Shown here piece by piece: positions 54,182-61,956 of a stretch of DNA of 64,000 bases. This stretch comes from Eubacterium sp. (lineage in GTDB: Bacteria > Bacillota > Clostridia > Oscillospirales > Acutalibacteraceae). Made by a program: the position numbers and the translations under genes. Under the pieces are notes generated by a model that worked only from the letters and a program-made list of their open reading frames with translations, had not been told where the DNA came from and did no database searches. Numbering within the stretch: position 1 is the first letter of the stretch; the number at the start of each line of letters is the position of its first letter. The stretch covers positions 124,001 to 188,000 of the forward strand of contig JAFSRN010000008.1 of NCBI GenBank assembly GCA_017446095.1. The letters are read 5' to 3'.

Positions 54182-54298
54182 ATGAAAGAAAAATATTTTA
54201 CGCCCCTAACCGAGCTTGAAGAATACGAGCCCGTTGACATTCTCACCGCAAGCGGCGACGTACAGGACGACGACAATGACGTACCGTTCGGCAGTTAA
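54182..54298 (+). CDS. Small peptide 2, same leader pattern
   Basis: 38 residues, the same length as peptide 1: MKEKYFTPLTELEEYEPVDI, then LTASGDVQDD and DNDVPFGS. AAAGGAG lies 6 bases upstream. The leader matches peptide 1 at 11-12 of the first 20 positions, while the C-terminal end differs completely and lacks NKWY. Its last 23 bases overlap the start of the third gene, indicating coupling. Confidence 0.6.
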   Translation: MKEKYFTPLTELEEYEPVDILTASGDVQDDDNDVPFGS

Positions 54299-54728
54299 TA
54301 TAAAGGTTGCCGTTATTCTGGCACTTGCACTCTCCCTGCTTGCAGGTGTTTTTATCGCCTGCAGGTCAGGGGAAACCCAACGGGCAAAAGGTTCTGCGCA
54401 AAGTACAACAAAAGCCGCCACAGGCACTACTGCGCCGCAAACTGCAAAGCGTTTTGACACCACACGCGAAAGTGAAATTATCGTCACTTTTGATGACACA
54501 ACAGCGCAACGCAAAAAGGCGGATAATGATGTAAAATTCCGCACTGCAAAAAGCACAGCCGCGCAAAAAACATCCGCCAAACGCCGCAGCAGTGTTGCCG
54601 CCGTAAAAAGCAACGAGCCTGCATCTGTCACAGAGCGCGAGCAATCTACCGCAGCCGAAACAGAGCAGAGCGAAACGCAAACCCGCGTCGTCACAGACGG
54701 CGACGGATTTGTTAACAAATGGTATTAA
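54276..54728 (+). CDS. Membrane-anchored low-complexity protein ending in NKWY
   Basis: 150 residues from MTYRSAVNIK. One hydrophobic segment (VAVILALALSLLAGVFIAC) is followed by a Cys that could be lipidated, although the lipobox (FIAC) is imperfect. A Thr/Ala/Lys/Glu-rich, probably unfolded stretch follows, and the end is TDGDGFVNKWY, close to the end of peptide 1. It would display that C-terminal motif on the cell surface. I recognise no family. The start choice is uncertain; a longer frame begins at 54216 inside peptide 2. Confidence 0.55.
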   Translation: MTYRSAVNIKVAVILALALSLLAGVFIACRSGETQRAKGSAQSTTKAATGTTAPQTAKRFDTTRESEIIVTFDDTTAQRKKADNDVKFRTAKSTAAQKTSAKRRSSVAAVKSNEPASVTEREQSTAAETEQSETQTRVVTDGDGFVNKWY

Positions 54729-54752
54729 TCCCATTTTATTTCTAATAATTAT

Positions 54753-54781
54753 TTGACTTGCCGCCGTGCAACCAGTATAAT
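54753..54781 (+). promoter_or_regulatory. Promoter of the AI-2E-type transporter gene
   Basis: TTGACT (54753-54758), 17 bp, TATAAT (54776-54781). The -10 is 20 bp before the ATG, so the leader is very short. Confidence 0.75.
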
Positions 54782-54800
54782 GGGCGTGGAGGGAAGTGTT

Positions 54801-55946
54801 ATGAGAAATATTAACCGAAAAAAGGCGGCGGAATACATTGTCGCGCTGCTGGTTATCGGCGCGGTACTGTTTGTTTCCATAAACACGGCGGAAGCAAAAA
54901 AGCTGTTCAACTACGGCATCACAATTTTAACACCGTTTATCTACGGCTTTTGCATTGCGTACGTGCTTAACCTGCTTGTTAAGCAGTTTGACGGTATGTT
55001 CAACAAGCACGCGATTAAAAAGGGCAAGCCCGTAAAGGCAACACGCAACAGGGTTTTTGCCATAATTATTGCAATACTTATTTTTGTGGCGTTCGTTGCG
55101 CTTACCGTGGGTATGATTATACCTAACCTTAAGGACACGATTGTAAGCTTCTACAAGCGTGCGCCCGAGCTGTGGCAGAGCCTTATGGATTACCTCGACG
55201 GCATCAAGGTCAAGCAGCCGAAGCTGGAGGGCGTTATCACTAAACTTGAAACGGAGATTGACACCTACGTTTCCAAAATCACAAAGTGGCTCACGGGCAA
55301 CTGGTCAAACATCCTGTCGTCGGCATTATCGGGAATCAAGAGCGCGTCAAACGTTGCGTTTAACTTTGCAATCGGCGCTGTTATCGCATTCGGTATGCTG
55401 CTTTACAAGGAAAAGCTTGTTAAAGAAGTGTATATGATTATGCACAAAATCCTGCCCGAAAAGGAATACGGCTACTTCTGCTACGTGCAGGAACTCGCAA
55501 ACAAAAAGTTTCAGATTTTCCTTAAGTACAACGTTGTGCAGGCGGTGATTACAGGCGCAGGAACCTTCCTGTTTATGCTTGTAACGGGTATTCCGTACAA
55601 AATTTCGATTACTCTGCTTGTAACCGTAACGCAGCTTGTTCCGATTATCGGTGCCATCGTCGGCACGGCGGTCAGCGCGCTGCTCGTTGCTGCGGAAAGT
55701 CCGATAAAAGCAATAATCTTTGTTGTGCTGAGCATCCTCGTTCAGCAGCTTGTTGAAAAACTGATTAATCCGCACCTTATGGGCAAGGAACTCGATATGC
55801 CGGGACTTCTGACGTTTATTGTAATCTGCCTCGGCGGCAAGCAGTTCGGTCTTGTAGGTCTTATCTGCGCAGTGCCCGTTGTGTCTGTGCTGTACGATAT
55901 CTACACCCAGAAGCTGCGACCAAAGTTAAAACAGCAAAAAGAGTAA
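54801..55946 (+). CDS. AI-2E family (UPF0118) membrane transporter
   Basis: The start MRNINRKKAAEY has GGAGGGAAG upstream. The 381-residue protein has about eight helices in the family order: two at the N-terminus, a long soluble loop (about 90-180), and the C-terminal set with FLKYNVVQAVITGAG, VTQLVPIIGAIVGTA and LINPHLMGKELDMPGLLTF, which is characteristic. Members export AI-2 or exchange ions; which applies here is unknown. Confidence 0.9.
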   Translation: MRNINRKKAAEYIVALLVIGAVLFVSINTAEAKKLFNYGITILTPFIYGFCIAYVLNLLVKQFDGMFNKHAIKKGKPVKATRNRVFAIIIAILIFVAFVALTVGMIIPNLKDTIVSFYKRAPELWQSLMDYLDGIKVKQPKLEGVITKLETEIDTYVSKITKWLTGNWSNILSSALSGIKSASNVAFNFAIGAVIAFGMLLYKEKLVKEVYMIMHKILPEKEYGYFCYVQELANKKFQIFLKYNVVQAVITGAGTFLFMLVTGIPYKISITLLVTVTQLVPIIGAIVGTAVSALLVAAESPIKAIIFVVLSILVQQLVEKLINPHLMGKELDMPGLLTFIVICLGGKQFGLVGLICAVPVVSVLYDIYTQKLRPKLKQQKE

Positions 55947-55969
55947 GGCTTGCGCCTTACTCTTTTTTT
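55941..55969 (+). terminator. Terminator of the AI-2E-type gene
   Basis: GAGTAAGGC, loop TTGC, GCCTTACTC, then seven T. The stem begins at the stop codon. Confidence 0.92.
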
Positions 55970-55992
55970 ACGAACCGTGCATAAATAAATAT

Positions 55993-56020
55993 TTGCTATT
56001 TGCTGCAAACGTGATATAAT
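55993..56020 (+). promoter_or_regulatory. Promoter of the beta-helix/FnIII secreted protein gene
   Basis: TTGCTA (55993-55998), 16 bp, TATAAT (56015-56020) preceded by TGA. Confidence 0.6.
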
Positions 56021-56039
56021 TGATAGTAGAGGTGATACT

Positions 56040-57215
56040 ATGGCAAAAACTAAAACTAATTACATCAAACTGCTGCTTGCGCTTGCAATCAGCGTGCTTG
56101 CAATGTTCGTTGTCTGCTCGTTTGCAAACGTTGAGGCGCAGGCAAAAACAATCGTTATCAAGGACCCCGATGATTTAAGGGAGATTAACTGGAAGAACAA
56201 GGGCTTCGGTCCCGGCAACACCTACGTTATCGGCGGCGATATGACTCTCGGCGACGGCGATTACGCCACCTGCAGGCTGACGAAGGGCAACTTTGTTATT
56301 GACTTCAACGGCCACACGGTGCAAAACTCAAACAACGCGCTGACTGTGTTCACGGTTTCGGGCGCAAACGTTACGTTTAAGGATTCCAAGGCGACCAAAT
56401 CCAAGCTCAGCGTAAGGTCTTACGGCGCAGGTTGTATTGACGTTACCGCAGGTAAGGCGGTTATCCAGAACGGTAACTACTACGGGCTCAGCGACGGCAC
56501 AAACAACCCCGGCAGCGTCGGCGTTGGCGGCGGCACCTGCGTTATCAACGGCGGCAGGTTTTACGGCGAGGTTATCGGCATTAACTGCGCGCAGGGCGCA
56601 ACGCTTTATATCAACGGCGGCGAGTTCCAGGGCGATTTCCTGTTCGCGCTTTGCGATATGGGCGGCGGCAAAATCAAAATTTCCAAGGGTACTTTTTACG
56701 CGCCCAATGCAAGCAACAGACCTTTCGCGCTCGGCGCTTACAGGTCGGATATGAACAGCTACTACAACTTTAACACCTGGCTTGCAGGCGGCTCATCGTT
56801 CAGCCCCGCGTTTGATACGGTTTACTGGAACGGTCAGTCAACCGCGGACTACTACCCGAGCGTTATGCTTCCGTACGCGGCGGCTTACGCGCAGACAGTC
56901 AAGGTAACAAGCACGGTCAAAGCACCGAAGGGAACAACGATTTCTTCGCTCACCGCAGGCAAAAAAGCGCTTAAGGTTAAGTGGAAAAAGCAGGCAAAGG
57001 GAACAAGCGGCTACCAGATTCAGTTTGCCACTAACGCAAAGTTTACCAAGGGCAAAAAGACCGTTAAGGTAAAGGGCGGCAAGAATACGGTTAAAACCGT
57101 TAAGTCGCTCAAGGCGCACAAAAAGTACTATGTGCGCATACGTACTTACAGGAATTTCAACGGCAAGGTGCTGTATTCAAAATGGTCAAAAGCAAAGGCA
57201 AAATCCACAAAATAA
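56040..57215 (+). CDS. Secreted protein with beta-helix-like repeats and C-terminal FnIII domain
   Basis: 391 residues. Signal peptide to about 34 (LLLALAISVLAMFVVCSF ... AQA). The central part has short Gly-rich beta turns (GNFVIDFNGHTVQNSN, KAVIQNGNYYGLSDG, CVINGGRFYGEVIG, LYINGGEFQGDFL), typical of a right-handed parallel beta-helix. The end is a Lys-rich FnIII-like domain (SLTAGKKALKVKWKKQAKGT, SGYQIQFATNAKF, YYVRIRTYRNFNGK). It may bind or cut polysaccharide; no catalytic site was recognised. It is a single gene flanked by terminators. Confidence 0.75.
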   Translation: MAKTKTNYIKLLLALAISVLAMFVVCSFANVEAQAKTIVIKDPDDLREINWKNKGFGPGNTYVIGGDMTLGDGDYATCRLTKGNFVIDFNGHTVQNSNNALTVFTVSGANVTFKDSKATKSKLSVRSYGAGCIDVTAGKAVIQNGNYYGLSDGTNNPGSVGVGGGTCVINGGRFYGEVIGINCAQGATLYINGGEFQGDFLFALCDMGGGKIKISKGTFYAPNASNRPFALGAYRSDMNSYYNFNTWLAGGSSFSPAFDTVYWNGQSTADYYPSVMLPYAAAYAQTVKVTSTVKAPKGTTISSLTAGKKALKVKWKKQAKGTSGYQIQFATNAKFTKGKKTVKVKGGKNTVKTVKSLKAHKKYYVRIRTYRNFNGKVLYSKWSKAKAKSTK

Positions 57216-57218
57216 ATT

Positions 57219-57243
57219 AACGGCACCGTTGGGTGCCGTTTTT
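57219..57243. terminator. Convergent terminator
   Basis: AACGGCACC, loop GTTG, GGTGCCGTT, T-run. It serves the secreted protein gene and lies at the 3' end of azlD. Confidence 0.88.
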
Positions 57244-57562
57244 ACTTTATCATCTGCATAATCATTTCCGCTATAAAGACTGCAAGCGACGCGCCGAGCG
57301 CCACCGTTAGCAGTCCTTTTTTAAAATATGCCAGCACAAGCGCAACCGCCACGCCCGCCACGGCTGTAACTATGCTGCCTGTTGCAAAAAACACCGCCGG
57401 CACCGTCATTACCGCCAGCACCGCGTACGGCATATAGTACAAAAATGATAGTATAAATCTGTTTTCAATTTTCTTTTTTATCAGCACAAGCGGCACGGCG
57501 CGCACAAGGTAGGTAACAATCGCCGTTGTTGCAAGGTAGGGCAAAAATGCGTTAAAGTTCAT
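57242..57562 (-). CDS. azlD: AzlD branched-chain amino acid exporter subunit
   Basis: The start MNFNAFLPYL has AAGGAGGG upstream. The 106-residue, four-helix membrane protein shows TYLVRAVPLVLIKKKIENRF and FLYYMPYAVLAVMTVPAVFF, typical of AzlD. It pairs with AzlC to export branched-chain amino acids or analogues. It overlaps azlC by 11 bp. Confidence 0.93.
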   Translation of the reverse strand: MNFNAFLPYLATTAIVTYLVRAVPLVLIKKKIENRFILSFLYYMPYAVLAVMTVPAVFFATGSIVTAVAGVAVALVLAYFKKGLLTVALGASLAVFIAEMIMQMIK

Positions 57563-58283
57563 CGGCTTCGCCCTCCTTGTTATCAGTATCAACAGGGAAC
57601 AGCAGCGCCGCGATTGCAGCGGCGGCAACCGCGCAGATTATGATTACAAAGCCGCTGTGCACATTTGAAAGCAGCGGTACAAATCTGAACGCGCAGCTCA
57701 GCGCCACCGCGATTATAACGCAGATTAAAACGTGCCTGTTCTCTTTTGCCACGGGCACTACGATTGCTATAAACATTCCGTAAATCGCAATGCCGAGTGC
57801 GGAAATCACAACAGCCGGAAGTATGCTGCCCGCCACCGCGCCGATTACCGTGCCGGCGCTCCAGCCGAGGTACGGCGTGAGTATCAGCCCGAACATATAC
57901 GCCCTGCCGACCTCTTTTTTTGACGACGCAACGGCAAAAACCTCGTCCGTGTTGATAAACGCAATCAGGAATCTGTCGCGCAGTCTGACCGTGCCGTCGA
58001 ATTTTTGCGACAGCGACACGCTCATCAGCGAATACCGCATATTGATAACGAATTGCGACAGTGCAAGTTCAAGCAGCGTGCCGCCTGATACCATAATCGG
58101 CACCGCCGCAAGCTGCCCTGCGGACGTTACGTTTGTCATGGAAATCAGCAGCGCTTCCGCCGCGGTCAGCCCGTTGGACACAGAAAAAATACCAAATGCA
58201 AAGGCTACCGAAAGATAGCCGAGGCAAATTGGTATTCCGTCAATAATTCCTTTTAAAAACGTGTTTTCCTGCGCCTGTTTCAT
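57552..58283 (-). CDS. azlC: AzlC branched-chain amino acid exporter subunit
   Basis: The start is set at MKQAQENTFLKGIIDGIPIC. The 243-residue protein has seven to eight helices with LGYLSVAFAFGIFSVSNGLT, MTNVTSAGQLAAVPIM and INMRYSLMSVSLSQ, all family signatures. A good promoter ends 6 bases before this ATG and no Shine-Dalgarno is present, so the mRNA is predicted to be leaderless. Confidence 0.93.
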   Translation of the reverse strand: MKQAQENTFLKGIIDGIPICLGYLSVAFAFGIFSVSNGLTAAEALLISMTNVTSAGQLAAVPIMVSGGTLLELALSQFVINMRYSLMSVSLSQKFDGTVRLRDRFLIAFINTDEVFAVASSKKEVGRAYMFGLILTPYLGWSAGTVIGAVAGSILPAVVISALGIAIYGMFIAIVVPVAKENRHVLICVIIAVALSCAFRFVPLLSNVHSGFVIIICAVAAAAIAALLFPVDTDNKEGEADEL

Positions 58284-58289
58284 ACAAGC

Positions 58290-58318
58290 ATAATAGCACA
58301 ATTTGTGTTGTTCGTCAA
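58290..58318 (-). promoter_or_regulatory. Promoter of azlCD giving a leaderless transcript
   Basis: Minus strand: TTGACG (58318-58313), 17 bp, TATTAT (58295-58290). The start point falls on or next to the azlC ATG at 58283. The spacer contains the palindrome CACAAATTGTG. Confidence 0.65.
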
Positions 58319-58322
58319 CATT

Positions 58323-58473
58323 GTAGGGAGCGATGACCACATCGCTCCGTTTATCATTCACGCGGGCGATTCACTAATCGCCCCTACAGTTGTGTTGGTA
58401 TATTCATTGTAGGGAGCGATGACCACATCGCTCCGTTTAACATTCGCACGGACGATTCGTGAATCGCCCCTAC
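58323..58473. repeat. Two tandem 65-bp composite GTAGGG elements
   Basis: Copies at 58323-58387 and 58409-58473. Each starts GTAGGGAGCGATGACCACAT with its closing CGCTCC, then a short spacer, then a second hairpin (GCGATTCACTAATCGC or GACGATTCGTGAATCG), and ends CCCCTAC, the complement of the start. The second copy supplies the stop codon of the GH43 gene. Confidence 0.85.
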
Positions 58474-61400
58474 TTATTCGCTTCCTCTTTAAGTGCTGCC
58501 AAATCGCGTCCGTTGATAATTCCGTCGCCGTTGAGGTCGATATCCGCGTCGTAGTTGTTATCGCCTGGTTCTGCGTTAACGTAGTCAGCAAACGCAAACG
58601 ATTTGTCCAGGTCGCCGCGGCTGCAGGTCATCCTGAAATGCGAGGACGCGTTAGTTGCCGTAATATCGAGGTCGTGCCCCAACTTCTGCGTGAAATTATC
58701 GGTGTACGTTTCGCCGCAGGCGGTGCAGGTGTAAGCGTCGTAGCCGTTGTCGGTGCAGGTCGGCGCGGCGGTGGTTTTAAAGAACTGATGCCCCGGAGCC
58801 TTGACCTCGGGAGCCTCGTCAGCCGTCAGCGTGAAGCCGTCCGCAACGATGCTGCCGTCGTGCGTGCAGGTTGGTTCAACCACCGTTTCCGTAATATTAT
58901 TTCCGCTTGTGTCAATCGGACCCACGCCTGCCATAGTCGGCGTGCAGCTCAGCAGGTAAATACTGCTGAACAAGCCCGTGCTCTTTTTATAAAACGTTAC
59001 CTCATCAATACACGTTTCGCGCCTGTGGCCAACGTTGCCGCCTACGGAAAGCGGCGTGTAAAATCTGTGGTATGCGATAAAGCACCTGTCGCTTTCCGGC
59101 AGGTAGATTATCGACTGGTGACCTGTGGCAAGAATGCCGCTGTCGCTATCCTTCTGCACAAGCGTGCCCTGGTATGTAATCATGCCGGTGAGCGAGCTTG
59201 CCGTGCCGTAGTTGATGTGGTAGTTTTCGCTGCCTGTGTCGTCGCACGACCAATGGAAGTAGTATGTGCTGTTGCGCTTGAACACGGCAATACTTTCGCG
59301 GAAGTCGGTAAGCCCCGTAAGCAGCCGCAGCGACGATGTGTCAACACTCACCATATCGCTGCCGAGTGTGGCAATAGCCGCAGAGCCGTTGCCGAACAGG
59401 ATGTAAGACGTGCCGTTTTCCGTGTAAATCGCAGGGTCAATAACCTGACCTGCAAAGCCGAAGTTCGCGTCACTCATCATTTTCGGATACAGCAGCGGCG
59501 TATCGCTTGCGGTGTACGGACCTGCAGGGGAATCTGCCCACGCAACGCCGATTGCCATGCCGTCGCCGTAAGTCGACGTGAGGTTATCAAGAATTCTGCC
59601 GCAGAAGTAGAAGTAGTACTTGCCGTCCTTTTCCTCAATAGACGGCGCCCACGCGTTGCCGTCCGACCATGCGCAGGATGCAATCTGTATGCACTTGGCA
59701 TTTTCGCCCGGCGATTTGTCCTTGTTGTCAAGAATAACGCCCTCGTCAATCCAATGCACCATATCTTTTGAAGAAAATGCATGGAACTGCGTGCCGCCCC
59801 AACCCGGCGTGCCGTCAGTTGTCGGGAAAATCCAGAACTTGCCGTCAAGCACGTCAATGTCGGGGTCTGCGTACATACCCGGCAGCACCGGATTTCTTGC
59901 GGTTGTAACCGCCTTGAGCGTATACTGTTCCGTTTTGTCGCCGCACACGATTTTAACCGTGCGGTCGTATGTCAGATCAAGCGTGCTTGCAGCGCCGACT
60001 TCCATATCGTCAACAAAAAAGCGGCATTCGTCATTAAGCGAATTAAACAGCACCGGCACAGCCTTTGTGTTCTGCCTGCGCTGCACCATAGCGCTTACCG
60101 TGTTCGTGCTGCGGTCAATGGTCGTCTGCAGCGCCGTGTGGCTGTCCGTGCCGGAAATACCGTCAAGATTATTCACAAGATTGCCCACCGTGGCGCTTAT
60201 AAGCAGCGGCAGGTGTGCGGTAGCGCGTTCCTTAATCACAGTATCATCAACCACCTTGTCGTAAACTTCAAAATTATCAAAACAGCCCTTAAAGTAGCCG
60301 TCGCCGTCATAAAACGACTTGCCGAGATACGCAAGCAAATCACTGCCGAGGTCGCTCACGCGTATGCCGGTGTTGTTGTTTGTAGCGGCAAGCTCGCCGT
60401 TTGCGTACAGCTTCATAGTCGTGCCGTCAAACACAATTGCAACGCTTATCCACGCGTCGCTGTAATCAAGCGCGGTTTTAACCTCGTGTTCATTATAGTA
60501 AGAGCTAACGGTAATCGCATTGCGCACCTCCGTACCGCGCACGCGGAAAAAGTCGTATCTGGTGGTGTCCTGACCGAAAGCAAAGGTAAAATAGTTGCCG
60601 CTGTTCATCTGCGGTTTAACGTCAAACATAACGGTCATAGTGTTCCTGCCGTCAAAAAATCCCTGCGGCAGCGCGGCGTAGGTGTCAGTAGTGCCGTCAA
60701 GCGAAAGCACCTTGCTCGCCCTGTCGCTGTCGTAAGCCGTTGCGGCGTTGCCGAACATATCGGGCAGCACCGTGCTGTCCTCAAACGTGTAGCGCAAAAT
60801 CGGCACGGCGGCAAGGTTTGCGCCTGCGATTTCGGCAATATCGCTTGCACCGAGCGCTGTGTTGTACACCTCAAAGTTATCAAAGCAGCCGCAAAAATAG
60901 CCGTCGCCGTCATACAGCGATTTGCCGAGGTACGACAGCAGATTGCTGCCCATATCGCTGACATTAATTTCCGTGTTGCTGTTTTCGTCCGCAAGCGTGC
61001 CGTTTACGTACAGCTTCATATTTGTGCCGCTGAAAACAAGTGCAATATTGTTCCAGATGTTGCTGTTGTAAAGGGTGGTTTTTACCTCGTGCTCGTTCTG
61101 CCACGACCAGCGTGTGATAGCGTTTCGCAGCTCGCTGTCGCGCATACGGAAAAAGCTGTAAACGTCGCTGTCCTGACCGAAGCAGAAGGTAAAATAGTTG
61201 CCGCCGTTGTTCTTTGCCAGCACGTCAAACGTGATAGTCATAGTGTTCCTGCCGTCAAAAAAGCCCTGCGGCAGCGCAGCGTAGGTGCCGTCCGTGCCGT
61301 CAAGCGACAGCACGTTGCCGCCCTTGTCCTCGTCATACACAAGCGCAGCGTTGCCGTAAAGCGAAGGCGCGCCCTGCGCATTTTCAAAATCGTAGCGCAG

Positions 61401-61499
61401 CACAGGCGTGCTGTCTGCAGCCATAAAAATGCCGCACGGCACAGCCGCCATAACGCACACAAGCACCAGGCAAAGCAGTTTGGTAAACATCTTTTTCAT
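58470..61499 (-). CDS. Secreted GH43-family glycosidase with two LamG domains and dockerin-like end
   Basis: The start MKKMFTKLLCLVLV follows GGGTGG. The 1009-residue protein has a signal peptide (1-28), two LamG/concanavalin-like modules of about 200 residues each (LRYDFENAQGAPSLYGNAA and LRYTFEDSTVLPDMFGNAA, so alike that the DNA is also repeated), and a beta-sandwich linker. The five-bladed GH43 domain spans about 540-860 (GMYADPDIDVLDGKFWIFPT, with catalytic Asp; QVIDPAIYTENG). A Cys-rich motif (PTCTDNGYDAYTCTACGETY) and one dockerin-type calcium loop (DADIDLNGDGIINGRDLAAL) follow. It likely trims arabino- or xylo-oligosaccharides. The dockerin is half-length. Confidence 0.87.
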   Translation of the reverse strand: MKKMFTKLLCLVLVCVMAAVPCGIFMAADSTPVLRYDFENAQGAPSLYGNAALVYDEDKGGNVLSLDGTDGTYAALPQGFFDGRNTMTITFDVLAKNNGGNYFTFCFGQDSDVYSFFRMRDSELRNAITRWSWQNEHEVKTTLYNSNIWNNIALVFSGTNMKLYVNGTLADENSNTEINVSDMGSNLLSYLGKSLYDGDGYFCGCFDNFEVYNTALGASDIAEIAGANLAAVPILRYTFEDSTVLPDMFGNAATAYDSDRASKVLSLDGTTDTYAALPQGFFDGRNTMTVMFDVKPQMNSGNYFTFAFGQDTTRYDFFRVRGTEVRNAITVSSYYNEHEVKTALDYSDAWISVAIVFDGTTMKLYANGELAATNNNTGIRVSDLGSDLLAYLGKSFYDGDGYFKGCFDNFEVYDKVVDDTVIKERATAHLPLLISATVGNLVNNLDGISGTDSHTALQTTIDRSTNTVSAMVQRRQNTKAVPVLFNSLNDECRFFVDDMEVGAASTLDLTYDRTVKIVCGDKTEQYTLKAVTTARNPVLPGMYADPDIDVLDGKFWIFPTTDGTPGWGGTQFHAFSSKDMVHWIDEGVILDNKDKSPGENAKCIQIASCAWSDGNAWAPSIEEKDGKYYFYFCGRILDNLTSTYGDGMAIGVAWADSPAGPYTASDTPLLYPKMMSDANFGFAGQVIDPAIYTENGTSYILFGNGSAAIATLGSDMVSVDTSSLRLLTGLTDFRESIAVFKRNSTYYFHWSCDDTGSENYHINYGTASSLTGMITYQGTLVQKDSDSGILATGHQSIIYLPESDRCFIAYHRFYTPLSVGGNVGHRRETCIDEVTFYKKSTGLFSSIYLLSCTPTMAGVGPIDTSGNNITETVVEPTCTHDGSIVADGFTLTADEAPEVKAPGHQFFKTTAAPTCTDNGYDAYTCTACGETYTDNFTQKLGHDLDITATNASSHFRMTCSRGDLDKSFAFADYVNAEPGDNNYDADIDLNGDGIINGRDLAALKEEANK

Positions 61500-61644
61500 A
61501 CAACCACCCGTTTCGTAGTTAAAAATTCGTCTATACAATAACATTATAATATATAAATCGTTATTTTTCAAACAGTTTTTGCCCGCCCTGCCGCCTAAAA
61601 ATTCCGCCGCCGCAAAATTTTTTTGACAAAAAGCAAAATTTTAC

Positions 61645-61673
61645 TTGATAATTATTATAATATGTGTTATATT
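61645..61673 (+). promoter_or_regulatory. Promoter of tRNA-Gln
   Basis: TTGATA (61645-61650), 17 bp, TATATT (61668-61673); the tRNA begins 18 bp further. The rest of 61500-61690 shows no gene. Confidence 0.6.
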
Positions 61674-61690
61674 ATCTCTTGCAAAAACAC

Positions 61691-61764
61691 AGAGGTATAG
61701 TGTAACGGTAACACTCCGGACTCTGACTCCGTCATTTAAGGTTCGAATCCTTATACCTCTGCCA
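61691..61764 (+). tRNA. tRNA-Gln (anticodon CTG)
   Basis: The cloverleaf is complete: acceptor AGAGGTA/TACCTCT, D-arm GTGT-AACGGTA-ACAC, anticodon arm with loop CTCTGAC (anticodon CTG), T-arm TAAGG-TTCGAAT-CCTTA, discriminator G and encoded CCA. One C-T mismatch sits at the top of the anticodon stem. The 3' end is duplicated at 61934, marking it as an integration target. Confidence 0.93.
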
Positions 61765-61800
61765 AAACAAAAAGCACCCAATAGGGTGCTTTTTGTTTTG
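61763..61800 (+). terminator. Terminator of tRNA-Gln
   Basis: CAAAACAAAAAGCACCC, loop AATA, and a perfect 17-bp complement ending in T-rich sequence. Confidence 0.93.
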
Positions 61801-61836
61801 GCTGTATTTATTCAGAAAGGATTCGAAGAATCCTTA

Positions 61837-61929
61837 TTACGGGTTTAAAATGGCTTTAAACCCGTAACAACGTTCTGTCAAGTCTTTAAGGTGGAGATTT
61901 GCGAAGCAAATACTACCGTGACTTGACAG
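61837..61929. other. Pair of strong inverted repeats between tRNA and att copy
   Basis: First: TTACGGGTTTAAA (61837-61849), loop ATGGC, perfect complement (61855-61867). Second: CTGTCAAGTC (61875-61884) pairs with GACTTGACAG (61920-61929). Inside it GGTGG/CTACC and ATTTGC-GAA-GCAAAT extend the helix. Either a structured RNA or sites for recombination proteins. Confidence 0.6.
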
Positions 61930-61933
61930 GTTG

Positions 61934-61945
61934 TTATACCTCTGC
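61934..61945. repeat. Putative attachment-site copy (duplicate of tRNA 3' end)
   Basis: TTATACCTCTGC is identical to 61751-61762 in tRNA-Gln. A shorter shared word GAATCCTTAT occurs in the T-arm (61745) and at 61829, hinting at a second, older insertion remnant. Confidence 0.65.
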
Positions 61946-61956
61946 TCCCGCCATTT

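Noticed and set aside
54010-54728. RiPP gene cluster
   Set aside because: The precursor-like peptides are real candidates, but no modifying enzyme, peptidase or dedicated exporter is adjacent, so the label was not used.
58419-59771. 450-codon open frame on the plus strand
   Set aside because: Antisense to the GH43/dockerin end and the repeats; shadow composition without motifs.
59781-61541. 586-codon open frame on the plus strand
   Set aside because: It lies entirely antisense to the GH43 gene, has no RBS, no domains and a Val/Ala/His/Arg-rich shadow composition.
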